From: Novosphingobium sp. MW5 | GTDB lineage: Bacteria > Pseudomonadota > Alphaproteobacteria > Sphingomonadales > Sphingomonadaceae | Reading direction: 5' to 3' | NCBI GenBank assembly: GCA_025938935.1 | Contig: JAPCWB010000001.1 | Coordinates: 496,001-560,000 of the forward strand | Length of the DNA: 64,000 nt | In this document: piece after piece, positions 53,228 through 61,469 of the stretch | Numbering within the stretch: the stretch's first letter is position 1 | How the letters are laid out: each line of letters begins with the position of its first letter | Made by a program: the position numbers and the translations under genes | The notes under the pieces: generated by a model | Told to the model about the DNA's origin: nothing | The model's input: the letters and a program-made list of their open reading frames with translations, nothing else | Database searches by the model: none

Positions 53228-53812
53228 TCAGCGTTTCTGCGTGAAAGTATAAGTGCCCCCGGCGCGCACTTTTTCAAGCTGCGGATCATCCGGGCCGACC
53301 ACCAGCGCGGTGTGCCTTCCGCCGCCGACAGGGCCACTGATCACCACGGCATCGTCCGGCACCTCGCCAAGGTCGATGTCGCGGTCTGGCAGGATGGCAG
53401 TCATGCGCCGGCCTACCGCGACCAGCACCTGCCGGAAGCCATAACGCGCAGGATTTCGGATCCAGCGCTTGAGGTCCGGATAGAACGGCGCGGCTTTCCA
53501 GACATTGGGCGTGGCTGGATCGACATGTATGACCAGGCGCGCGCCATCCTGCGCTGCGATCACCATCTTCGAACGCGCGGGCAACCAGTGGTCGCCCGCT
53601 TCCTTCCAGTGCAGCCAGCCGCACCCGAAGGCCGCGCAGGAGCCGGGGCGGCGCTCGTAGATCGAGCAGCCCTTGCCGGTCAGGACGTGCGGGCACCACT
53701 GCCCGGCGGGCTTGTCCAGCTCGCCAATGGCCATGACCTTACAGCACAATGTGCAGGCCCCGCAGGCGCGGCCCGGGACGATCGGCCGGTTGGCTTCGGT
53801 CTGTTCGGACAT
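53228..53812 (-). CDS. YkgJ family cysteine-cluster protein
   Basis: A 194-residue protein with a cysteine cluster in its N-terminal third: RACGACTLCCKVM, QWCPHVLTGKGCSIYERRPGSC and AAFGCGW. This is the zinc- or iron-binding arrangement of the YkgJ family (UPF0153), whose role is not known. The C-terminal half is ordinary globular sequence. Ten bases separate it from the flavoprotein gene that ends at 53822. Confidence 0.8.
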   Translation of the reverse strand: MSEQTEANRPIVPGRACGACTLCCKVMAIGELDKPAGQWCPHVLTGKGCSIYERRPGSCAAFGCGWLHWKEAGDHWLPARSKMVIAAQDGARLVIHVDPATPNVWKAAPFYPDLKRWIRNPARYGFRQVLVAVGRRMTAILPDRDIDLGEVPDDAVVISGPVGGGRHTALVVGPDDPQLEKVRAGGTYTFTQKR

Positions 53813-53821
53813 CGCTTGTGG

Positions 53822-55003
53822 CTAGCCCGCCCGCGCCGCCTCGGCAATCGCCGTTCCGGCGGCATGGGCGCTCGCCCAGGCCCACTGGAAATTGTAGCCG
53901 CCGAGCCAGCCGGTGACGTCCACTGCCTCGCCGATGGCATAGAGCCCCGGCACGCGGCGTGCTTCCATGGTCTGCGAGGAGAGGTCAGCGGTAGAAATTC
54001 CCCCGGCCGTGACTTCGGCCTTGGCAAAGCCTTCGCTGCCGTTGGGCAGGAAGCGCCAGTCCGCAAGCCGACCACGGGCGCTGCGCAGCGCCTTGTCGGT
54101 GAGGTTGCCGAGTTCGCCCGCGAGGCCAAGCCGCTCGCCAAGCCGCTGGGCGAGACGTTCTGACAGGCTTTCACCCAAGACTTTCGCAATTCCGGCGCGC
54201 GGTCGGCTATGCTTGGCGTCAAGCAGCCAGTCGCCCTTGGCATCGGGCAGGAAATCGATGCCGACCTCATCGCCGCGCTGCCAGTAGGAGGAAACCTGCA
54301 GGATCGCCGGACCCGACAGTCCTCGGTGCGTGAACAAAGCCGCCTCGCGGAAGCGGGTCTTGCCGACGCGGGCGACGACCTCTGCCGAGACGCCCGACAG
54401 CTCGGTGAACAGCGCGTCCTCTCCCGCCAGGGTCAGCGGCACCAGCGCCGGTCGAGGCTGGACGACCTTGAGGCCGAACTGGCGGGCAAGGTCATAGGCG
54501 AGACCCGTCGCGCCGAGCTTGGGGATCGAAGGCCCTCCCGTGGCGATGACGAGACGCGGCGCGCTGGCCCCCGCGACATGGAACCGCCCGTTGCGGTGCT
54601 CGATTGTGCCGAGCGCCGCCCCGCAACGCAGTTCAACGCCGCCCTTCGCGCATTCCTCAAGCAGCAGGTCGACCACCTGCCGCGCGGACTGGTCGCAGAA
54701 CAGCTGCCCCAGCGTCTTCTCGTGCCAGGCAATGCCGTAGCTCTCGACCAGCGCGAGGAAGTCCTGCGGGGTGAAGCGGCTTAGCGCCGACTTGGCAAAG
54801 TGCGGGTTAGCGCTGAGGAAGCGGTCCGGCGCGGTATGGACGTTGGTAAAGTTGCACCGCCCTCCACCTGAGATCAGGATCTTCTTGCCCGGCGCATCGG
54901 CATGATCGAGCAGGAGCACCCGCGCCCCGCCCTGCCCCGCACGAGCAGCGCAGAACATCCCGGCGGCCCCTGCGCCGAGGACGATGGCGTCATAATCAGC
55001 CAT
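53822..55003 (-). CDS. NAD(P)/FAD-dependent oxidoreductase (BaiN/HI0933 family)
   Basis: A 393-residue flavoprotein. ADYDAIVLGAGAAGMFCAARAG is the FAD-binding Rossmann GxGxxG, KILISGGGRCNFTNV is the family signature, TGGPSIPKLGATG follows, and it closes with GLYAIGEAVDVTGWLGGYNFQWAWASA. Members include bile-acid dehydrogenases, but most are uncharacterised, so the substrate is unknown. Seven bases downstream of the ftsK stop on the same strand. Confidence 0.88.
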   Translation of the reverse strand: MADYDAIVLGAGAAGMFCAARAGQGGARVLLLDHADAPGKKILISGGGRCNFTNVHTAPDRFLSANPHFAKSALSRFTPQDFLALVESYGIAWHEKTLGQLFCDQSARQVVDLLLEECAKGGVELRCGAALGTIEHRNGRFHVAGASAPRLVIATGGPSIPKLGATGLAYDLARQFGLKVVQPRPALVPLTLAGEDALFTELSGVSAEVVARVGKTRFREAALFTHRGLSGPAILQVSSYWQRGDEVGIDFLPDAKGDWLLDAKHSRPRAGIAKVLGESLSERLAQRLGERLGLAGELGNLTDKALRSARGRLADWRFLPNGSEGFAKAEVTAGGISTADLSSQTMEARRVPGLYAIGEAVDVTGWLGGYNFQWAWASAHAAGTAIAEAARAG

Positions 55004-55009
55004 GAGGCG

Positions 55010-57368
55010 CTAGAGCGGGTTCCCGTCGCGGTCGCGGTAAATATCGCGCCTGCCGACATGGTTGGCGGGGCCGACCAGCCCGTCCTTCTCCATCCGCTCG
55101 ACCCACTTCGATGCCGTGTTGTAGCCGACACCCATTTGCCGCTGGATCCAGCTGGCGCTCGCCTTCTGGCTTTCGAACACCAGCTGGCAAACCTGCCGGT
55201 ACTTGCGGTCTTCCGGGTTCTCGTTCGCGCCGTCGAGGTCGTCGAAGCCGAAGGGGGCATCCTCCGGTTCCTCGGTGACCGAATCGACATATTCGGGCTC
55301 GCCTTGGCCGCGCCAGAACTCGGCCACCTGCATCACCTCGTCATCCGAGACGAAAGGTCCGTGAACGCGCTTCACCGGGTCGGTGGCGGGTTTGTAGAGC
55401 ATGTCGCCCTTGCCCAGCAGCTGCTCCGCACCCTGCTCGCCCAGGATCGTGCGGCTGTCGATCTCGGCTGGTGACGGCGAAGGAAATGCGGGTCGGCAGA
55501 TTGGCCTTGATCACGCCGGTAATGACGTCAACCGAGGGGCGCTGCGTCGCCATGATCAGGTGGATGCCGGCGGCGCGGCTCTTCTGGCTGAGCCGCTGGA
55601 TCAGCACCTCGATTTCCTTGCCCACCGTGACCATGAGGTCGGCCAGCTCGTCGACGATGACGACGATCTGCGGCAGCACCTTGTAATCGTACTGCTGGTC
55701 TTCGTAGATTTCCTCGCCCGTCTCCGGATCGAAGCCGATGGCGATACGCTTGCCGAGCGGCTTGCCCTTGGCGATCGCGGTCGAGACCTTTTCGTTGAAG
55801 CCGGTCAGGTTGCGCACGCCAATCTCGCTCATCTGGCGGTAGCGGCGCTCCATTTCCTCGACCGCCCATTTCAGCGCGCGCACGGCCTTGGCCGGTTCGG
55901 TCACCACGGGCGAGAGCAGGTGCGGAATGTTGTCATAGACCGACAGTTCGAGCACCTTGGGATCGATCAGGATCATGCGGCACTGCGCCGGGGTAAGCCG
56001 GTAAAGCAGCGAGAGCAGGATGGCGTTGAGGCCCACCGACTTGCCCGAGCCGGTGGTGCCCGCCACCAGCAGGTGCGGCATGGTGGCAAGGTCAGCGACG
56101 ATCGGCGCGCCGGCAATGTCCTTGCCCAGGATGATCGGCAGCAGTCCCTTGGCCCCGGCGAAGGCCTCGCTCGCCACCATTTCCTTGAAGCTGACCATCT
56201 GCCGGTCGGCATTCGGAAGTTCGATGCCCATGACCGTCCGGCCCGGGATGGGGGAGACGCGTGCCGAGATCGCGCTCATGTTGCGGGCTATGTCATCCGC
56301 CAGGCCAACCACGCGGCTGGCCTTGATGCCGGGGGCGGGCTCAAGCTCGTACATGGTGACCACTGGCCCCATGCGCACGGCGTCGATCGTGCCCTTGACG
56401 TTGAAGTCCTCAAGCACGGTTTCGAGCAGGCGCGCGTTCTTTTCGAGCGCCAGCTTGTCCATTTTCGGCGCGGTTGAGGGCGCGGGATCGGCGAGCAGTT
56501 CGAGTCCGGGCAGTTCGTAGCTGTCGAACAGGTCGCCCTGCTTGCTGCGCGCCGTCAGCTGCGCGGGTTTGACCGGGCGGCTGGGGTCGGAAATCTCGGG
56601 CGCGCGGCGCTGCGGGGCATTGGCGATGGCTTCCTGAGCGGCGGCGCGCTCGGCCTTGGCTTCCTTGCGCGGGCGGACCAGCGCCTCGCCTTCCTGTGCG
56701 TTGATGCGCGGGATTTGCGGCAAGGCGCGCGGCAGGGTGAAGAGCCCCGCCCAGTCGATGGCAAAGACCCGGCCCGCAAGAATCGCGCCGCCCACCAGCG
56801 TCAGCAGGCCCATGGCGAAGATTGCCCATCCCTGTGCCGCGGGCAGCAGCGAGGCGAGGCCGCGAATGGCCTTTTCGCCCATGATCCCGGCAAGCCCCCC
56901 GATCGAGGCGGGGAAGCTGTCTCCCGTGTCAGGCCATACAAGCGAGAGGGCCGTGGCCAAAAGCACCATGGCCAGAAGCAGCACGAGCAGCGAGTTCCAC
57001 CACGGGTGGACGGGCGCCTCGTCCTCGATATCGCCAGCCAGCCGCCACAGCTTGCGCGCGCCCACATGGAGCAGCGGCAGGAGCAGAGCAGCGACGAGGC
57101 CAAACAGCATCAGCACGAAATCCGCGGTCCATGCGCCCGCGCTGCCCATCCAGTTCAGCGTTTCGCCGCCCGCAGCGGTGGAAGAGGACGCGTCGGTCTG
57201 GTGGTAAGTGACCAGCGCAATGGCGAGGAACAGCATTGCGCCCCACAGCAACAGGGCCGCGCCCATCTCGCTCGCACGGCGAAAGGACCGGCGCATGACT
57301 GCGCGCCAGTTCCCGCCTGCCGGCCTGCGCGGCGTACCGACGCCCGTGCCCATGGTCTGGACCGCCAT
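55010..57368 (-). CDS. ftsK: DNA translocase FtsK, frameshifted
   Basis: About 785 residues after correction. Four N-terminal helices (LLLWGAMLFLAIALVTYH onward) anchor it at the septum; a short linker leads to the motor with PHLLVAGTTGSGKSVGLN (Walker A, about 440), MILIDPKVLELSVYDNIPHLL and VVIVDELADLM, and a C-terminal gamma domain (QVCQLVFESQKASASWIQRQMG) that reads KOPS sites. It pumps chromosomes apart at division. The frame is lost at 55462-55463 in FAVTSR; deleting one base gives IDSRTILGEQGAEQLLGKGD and continues into the gamma domain. Confidence 0.94.
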
Positions 57369-57461
57369 TCCTGCTACCCCCGGTTATTCGACTGCGCATC
57401 ATGCGCCCTCGGCGAGTCCGCCGTCAATTGAAGCTTTGCGTACTCGACTCGATTCGTCGCC

Positions 57462-57995
57462 CTATGGACTCAATCCGTCGATGGCGGCCCAGCCGTGAAC
57501 CGGCAGCCGCGCGGCCCGGCGCGGCGTCATTCCGCCCAGCGCAAGCACCGGCATACAGGACATTCGCGCGATCAGGAGGAAGCGCATCGGGCCGAGTGCG
57601 AGAGCGCCGGGATGGCTGCGCGTGGCGAAGACCGGGGAGAGTAAAACGGCATCAGCGCGCTTGGCTAATCGCAATTCCCGCAGCGAATGGGTCGTCGCGA
57701 GGCGCGGGGTTGCGGGACCGACGGCCAACTGCGAGGGCGAACCATACGCACCGTCTGCGCCCCATGCCCGCGCTTGCCGCGCAGTCCCAGCCAGGACCAA
57801 CGCATGCCCGCGCAAGTGCGCCAGCCGTTTGAGCTGGCGGAACCGAGCGCGCCGCTCCGCCTCATCCAGATGGTAATGGCGGAACACCAGCCCGCTGCCG
57901 CGCGGCAGGCGGCGCAGCACCTTTTCAAGCACGGCATCGTTGCGCGCGTCCGAGATCAGCCAGACGGGTGGCAGGGATGGCTGGCGCTTAGACAC
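57462..57995 (-). CDS. Thiamine phosphate synthase (ThiE)-like protein
   Basis: About 177 residues if started at GTG 57995 (SKRQPSLPPVWLISDARND). It keeps the TIM-barrel features of the ThiE/TenI group: VFRHYHLDEAERRARF, LVLAGTARQARAWGADG, HSLRELRLAKRADAVLLSPVFATRSHP and VLALGGMTPRRAARL. The conserved phosphate-binding GG is present, but the substrate DNA/G-D-D region differs from true ThiE, so it may be a paralogue. An upstream ATG (58019) would overlap the divergent yggS start and is less likely. Confidence 0.7.
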   Translation of the reverse strand: MSKRQPSLPPVWLISDARNDAVLEKVLRRLPRGSGLVFRHYHLDEAERRARFRQLKRLAHLRGHALVLAGTARQARAWGADGAYGSPSQLAVGPATPRLATTHSLRELRLAKRADAVLLSPVFATRSHPGALALGPMRFLLIARMSCMPVLALGGMTPRRAARLPVHGWAAIDGLSP

Positions 57996-58017
57996 GCGCA
58001 CGCTATAGCAGCGCGCC

Positions 58018-58680
58018 ATGAGCGATCCAGCCACCCGACTTGCCGATATCCGCGCCCGCATCGACCACGCCGCCAAGGTGGCGGGGCGCAAGTCCTCCGA
58101 CATCACGCTGATTGCCGTGAGCAAGACTCACGCCGCCGAGGCCATTACGCCGCTGATCGATGCCGGGCAGCGCATTTTCGGTGAGAACCGTGTGCAGGAG
58201 GCGGCAGAGAAATGGCCTGCCCTGCGCGAGGCATATCCGGGCATCGAACTGCACCTTGTCGGCCAGCTTCAGTCCAACAAGGCCGAGGACGCGGTGGCCC
58301 TGTTCGACTGCATTCACTCGCTTGACCGGCCCTCGCTGGTCTCCGCATTGGCGAAGGCCATGGACAAGACCGGGCGGCAGGTGCCGTGCTTCATCCAGGT
58401 CAACATCGGCGCGGAAGAGCAGAAAGGTGGCTGCGCAATCGCCGACACCCCCGCCATGATCGCCGAAGCACGCGCGGCGGGCATCCCGCTCGCCGGCCTG
58501 ATGTGCGTGCCCCCGCTCGGTACGGAGCCCGCGCCCTATTTCGCGCTGCTGGACAAGATCGCGGCCGAGAACGGCCTTGAAGGCCTGTCGATGGGCATGA
58601 GCGATGATTTTGAGACTGCCATCATGCTGGGCGCCAGCCACGTGCGGATTGGATCGGCCCTATTCGGAGCGCGGGGCTGA
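58018..58680 (+). CDS. Pyridoxal phosphate homeostasis protein (YggS family)
   Basis: A 220-residue alanine-racemase-like barrel binding PLP. Lys36 in LIAVSKTHAAE is the Schiff-base residue, then FGENRVQEAAEKWP, LHLVGQLQSNKAEDAV, VPCFIQVNIGAEEQKGG, LAGLMCVPP and LSMGMSDDFETAIMLGASHVRIGSALFG. It controls free PLP levels. The left inverted repeat of the GIY-YIG cassette begins one base after the stop. Confidence 0.93.
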   Translation: MSDPATRLADIRARIDHAAKVAGRKSSDITLIAVSKTHAAEAITPLIDAGQRIFGENRVQEAAEKWPALREAYPGIELHLVGQLQSNKAEDAVALFDCIHSLDRPSLVSALAKAMDKTGRQVPCFIQVNIGAEEQKGGCAIADTPAMIAEARAAGIPLAGLMCVPPLGTEPAPYFALLDKIAAENGLEGLSMGMSDDFETAIMLGASHVRIGSALFGARG

Positions 58681-58681
58681 T

Positions 58682-58716
58682 CGTCGTCCCGGGCTTGACC
58701 CGGGACCGCTGGCCTA
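58682..58716. repeat. Left 35-bp inverted repeat of the GIY-YIG cassette
   Basis: A 35-bp sequence identical in inverted orientation to 59043-59077. Its core CCCGGGCTTGACCCGGG is itself a hairpin (7-8 bp arms around a short loop), followed by ACCGCTGGCCTA. It begins immediately after the yggS stop. Confidence 0.9.
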
Positions 58717-58736
58717 CTGACCTGACCTGCTGGCGG

Positions 58737-59027
58737 TCAGCCGAACCGGCTACCAAGATCAAGCCACTCTGGATTGGCGCTCTCGATCAATTCGATTTTC
58801 CACTCGCGCCGCCACTTCTTGAGTTGCTTTTCCCGCCTTATTGCATCTTCGATTGACGAATGCTCCTCCACGTGGACGAGCCTGTCCAAGCCATACTTGC
58901 GGCAGAAAATCGAACCCTCTCCATTTCGGTGCTGCCAAATGCGGCGCTCAATCTCCGCCGTGACACCGACATAGAGAACGCCATGCATCCGGTTCGTCAT
59001 TATGTAGGTGAAGCCGCCTGTTGCCAT
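58737..59027 (-). CDS. GIY-YIG nuclease domain protein inside inverted repeats
   Basis: A 96-residue stand-alone GIY-YIG domain (UvrC/YhbQ-like superfamily). GGFTYIMTNRMHGVLYVGVT holds both aromatic-turn strands, EIERRIWQHRNGEGS carries the catalytic Arg (28/29), HSSIEDAIRREKQLKKWRREWK holds the metal-binding Glu66, and ESANPEWLDL the conserved Asn85. All catalytic positions look intact. The gene fills the space between two perfect 35-bp inverted repeats and has no neighbour of related function. It may be the nuclease of a small mobile or repeat-maintaining element. Confidence 0.88.
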   Translation of the reverse strand: MATGGFTYIMTNRMHGVLYVGVTAEIERRIWQHRNGEGSIFCRKYGLDRLVHVEEHSSIEDAIRREKQLKKWRREWKIELIESANPEWLDLGSRFG

Positions 59028-59042
59028 AGAGGCGAGTTGAAA

Positions 59043-59077
59043 TAGGCCAGCGGTCCCGGGTCAAGCCCGGGACGACG
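59043..59077. repeat. Right 35-bp inverted repeat of the GIY-YIG cassette
   Basis: Perfect inverted copy of 58682-58716, 16 bases upstream of the GIY-YIG start codon and 13 bases past the stop of the TonB receptor. No target-site duplication is evident around the pair. Confidence 0.9.
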
Positions 59078-59089
59078 CAACAGTTCACC

Positions 59090-61345
59090 TCAGAAATCCA
59101 TCGCCGCCTCAAGCCCGACCGTCCGCCCCTTCGCCAGAGGCGAGAACGTTCCGGCTGCCGGGCGCGGATCGTAAGGGCGGTTGTTGCCGTCAGAGAATGC
59201 CCCGCCTGCAAAGGGCAGCTGCGTATCGCCACCGAACTGCACCTGGTCGAGCAGGTTCCGACCGAAAACGGTCAGGCGGATCGCCGGCTGGCCAAGATCC
59301 AGCGTGATGCTGGCATCGACCCGGTCAGAGGCGGAGTTCCAGCCCCAGTTGTTGTCGGTATAGGCAAAGCGCGAACGGTGTTGGAAATCGGCGCGCGCGG
59401 TGATTGCTGCGTGCTCGCCAATCCCCGCACGGTAGGAACCGCCCAGCCCCCAGGTCCACCGCGGCGCGCGCGGCAGGTCGACAAGGAGATCGGCCGCATT
59501 GATCACGCCGTCCGAATTGATGTCGAACTTCACCGAGGTATAGCGCGCATCGATGTGGCCGAGCGAAGCGTTGAGGCTGAGACCTTCGAAAGGCCGCGCC
59601 ACCACTTCCAGCTCGCCGCCGCGAATGCGCGCGTCGGCCGTGTTGAAGATCGACTGGGCGAGGCCCGAGGTGGCCGAAGGCACGTTGATCTCACGCTGCA
59701 TGTTGTCGACGTCGCTCTGGAACAGCGTGGCCTGTACGCTCAGGCGGCCATCGCCAGTCTGCCACTTGGCCCCCAGTTCATAGCTGTCGACCTGTTCCGG
59801 CTGGTAGGCCGGCGAGCCGAGCGTCGCGGCGACCTGTTCGAAGGCGGCCGGCTGGGTGATGCGCAGGTTGTACCCGCCCGAACGCCGCCCTCGCGACCAG
59901 CCGCCCCAAAGGTAAGCACCCTCGGCAGCTTCCCAGCCAAGCTTGACGCTGGGGCTGAGCGAGCGCCAGCTCGCCTTGTGTTCGAAGCCGTTGCGCTCGG
60001 TCGGCGCGAGCGAGTTGTTGCCGCTGATCGGGCAAGTGCCGTCCACCGCCGAACAGGCACTGCGGGGACGCACATAGGTGACGAATGCGTGCTTGGCCTC
60101 ATAGGACCAGCGCAGACCGGCGGTGACCTTCAGCCCGGCGGCCAGTTCCGCCGCAGCCTGTCCATAGACCTCGGCCTGGTCATGCTTCATCCGGCCGCCG
60201 CCATACTGGTTCGCGGCAAGGTAGCGCACTTCCTCGTAGCCCACCGACTGATGGAACAGGTAGGACCCCAGCGTCAGGTCCACCGCGCCGAGACCGTAGG
60301 TGTAATAAAGGTCGTTCGACACCTGCTCCTGCCGGGTGCGGGTATCCGAATGGAAAATGGTGACCGGCGATGAATCGATGTCATTCCGGGTGGAAAGGTC
60401 ATACTTGCGCCAGCCGAACACGCTGGTCAGGGTACCGGGACCGGCATCGTATTCGGCGCGGGCGGTCACGAAGCGGCTGTTCGAGTGATGGTAGCCCGGC
60501 TCGTTGATCGACAGGCTGAAGCTGTCACGCGCGTTCTGTCCGTTGTTGTGCGTCGGCGCGCCATCGCCGTCTGAGCGGTTCCATTCGCCCTTGATCGTCA
60601 GCTTGAGGTCCGGCGCGGCTTTCCACGAAAGGCCGGCGCGCAGCACGGTGTTGTCAAAGCCGCCCACCGGCGCGCCGGTCAGGCCGTTCTTGAAATAGCC
60701 GCCATCGGTGGTGTGGAGCGCGCCGAAGCGGACGGCGATAGTGTCGCTGACCGGCCCGGAAACGACCAGCCGGGCTGTGCCGAGCGGGGAACCGCGCTCG
60801 TTATCAATGGGGCTTTCAAAGCCCAGCCGCACCTGCCCGCTCCACTGGTCGAAATCGGGATCGGCAGTGTTCACCAGCACCGCACCGCCCGTTGTATTTC
60901 GGCCGAAGACCACGCCCTGCGGCCCGCGCAGCATCTGCACGCTTTCCACGTCGAGCGCATCGAACACGCTGCCGGCATTCACACCCATGTAGACGCCATC
61001 GACGTAGAGACCGACGGCCGGGTCGATCGAGGGGATCGAGCTGTTCACGCCCAGGCCGCGAATGGCGAAGTTCGACACGCCCTTGAAGGTGCCGATCTCG
61101 TCCAGCGAGACATTGGCGAAGGCCTGGGTCAGCGATGACAGGGTGGTGAACTGGCGTGCCTCCAGTTCGCGGGCATCGAGGTTCGCGATGCTGGCGGGGG
61201 CGGTCCAGACTGTCTCTCCGGCAGGCTGGCCCTTGACCACGATGGCCGCCGTGTCGCCGCCGTCCGCTTCATCGGCATAGGCAGGCGCAGTCAGAGCGGC
61301 CAAGGCCGCGCCCAAAAGCAGCATATTCTTCGCGATGACCCTCAT
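59090..61345 (-). CDS. TonB-dependent outer membrane receptor
   Basis: A 751-residue receptor. Signal peptide MRVIAKNMLLLGAALAALTAPAYA, a plug domain with FAIRGLGVNSSIPSIDPAVG and VESVQMLRGPQGVVFGRNTTGGAV, then a 22-strand barrel ending GRTVGLEAAMDF with the terminal aromatic residue. A short calcium-loop-like segment DINSDGVINAADLL occurs late in the barrel. Such receptors in sphingomonads import glycans, aromatic compounds or siderophores; the ligand is not evident. Start 61345 gives the signal peptide. A perfect 24-bp palindrome lies 31-54 bases upstream. Confidence 0.9.
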   Translation of the reverse strand: MRVIAKNMLLLGAALAALTAPAYADEADGGDTAAIVVKGQPAGETVWTAPASIANLDARELEARQFTTLSSLTQAFANVSLDEIGTFKGVSNFAIRGLGVNSSIPSIDPAVGLYVDGVYMGVNAGSVFDALDVESVQMLRGPQGVVFGRNTTGGAVLVNTADPDFDQWSGQVRLGFESPIDNERGSPLGTARLVVSGPVSDTIAVRFGALHTTDGGYFKNGLTGAPVGGFDNTVLRAGLSWKAAPDLKLTIKGEWNRSDGDGAPTHNNGQNARDSFSLSINEPGYHHSNSRFVTARAEYDAGPGTLTSVFGWRKYDLSTRNDIDSSPVTIFHSDTRTRQEQVSNDLYYTYGLGAVDLTLGSYLFHQSVGYEEVRYLAANQYGGGRMKHDQAEVYGQAAAELAAGLKVTAGLRWSYEAKHAFVTYVRPRSACSAVDGTCPISGNNSLAPTERNGFEHKASWRSLSPSVKLGWEAAEGAYLWGGWSRGRRSGGYNLRITQPAAFEQVAATLGSPAYQPEQVDSYELGAKWQTGDGRLSVQATLFQSDVDNMQREINVPSATSGLAQSIFNTADARIRGGELEVVARPFEGLSLNASLGHIDARYTSVKFDINSDGVINAADLLVDLPRAPRWTWGLGGSYRAGIGEHAAITARADFQHRSRFAYTDNNWGWNSASDRVDASITLDLGQPAIRLTVFGRNLLDQVQFGGDTQLPFAGGAFSDGNNRPYDPRPAAGTFSPLAKGRTVGLEAAMDF

Positions 61346-61375
61346 TATCGTTGCTCCCTGCGACAGTCTTGTGGC

Positions 61376-61399
61376 GAATTTAATCGATCGATTAAATTC
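61376..61399. promoter_or_regulatory. 24-bp perfect palindrome upstream of the TonB receptor
   Basis: GAATTTAATCGA and its exact inverse TCGATTAAATTC; the core TTTAATCGATCGATTAAA is 18 bp. It is nearly identical to the palindrome at 25328-25351 in front of sbtA, so one regulator (TetR-type by size and symmetry) probably controls both. It overlaps the likely promoter. Confidence 0.75.
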
Positions 61400-61469
61400 A
61401 TTTGCCGCGCCCTCTAGCGGGCCTGTTCGCAATTGCAACAAATAATATCGAGGCCAGCTTTCCGTAGCG

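Noticed and set aside
58682..59077. Classical insertion sequence
   Set aside because: There is no transposase, no target-site duplication, and the only gene is a GIY-YIG nuclease.
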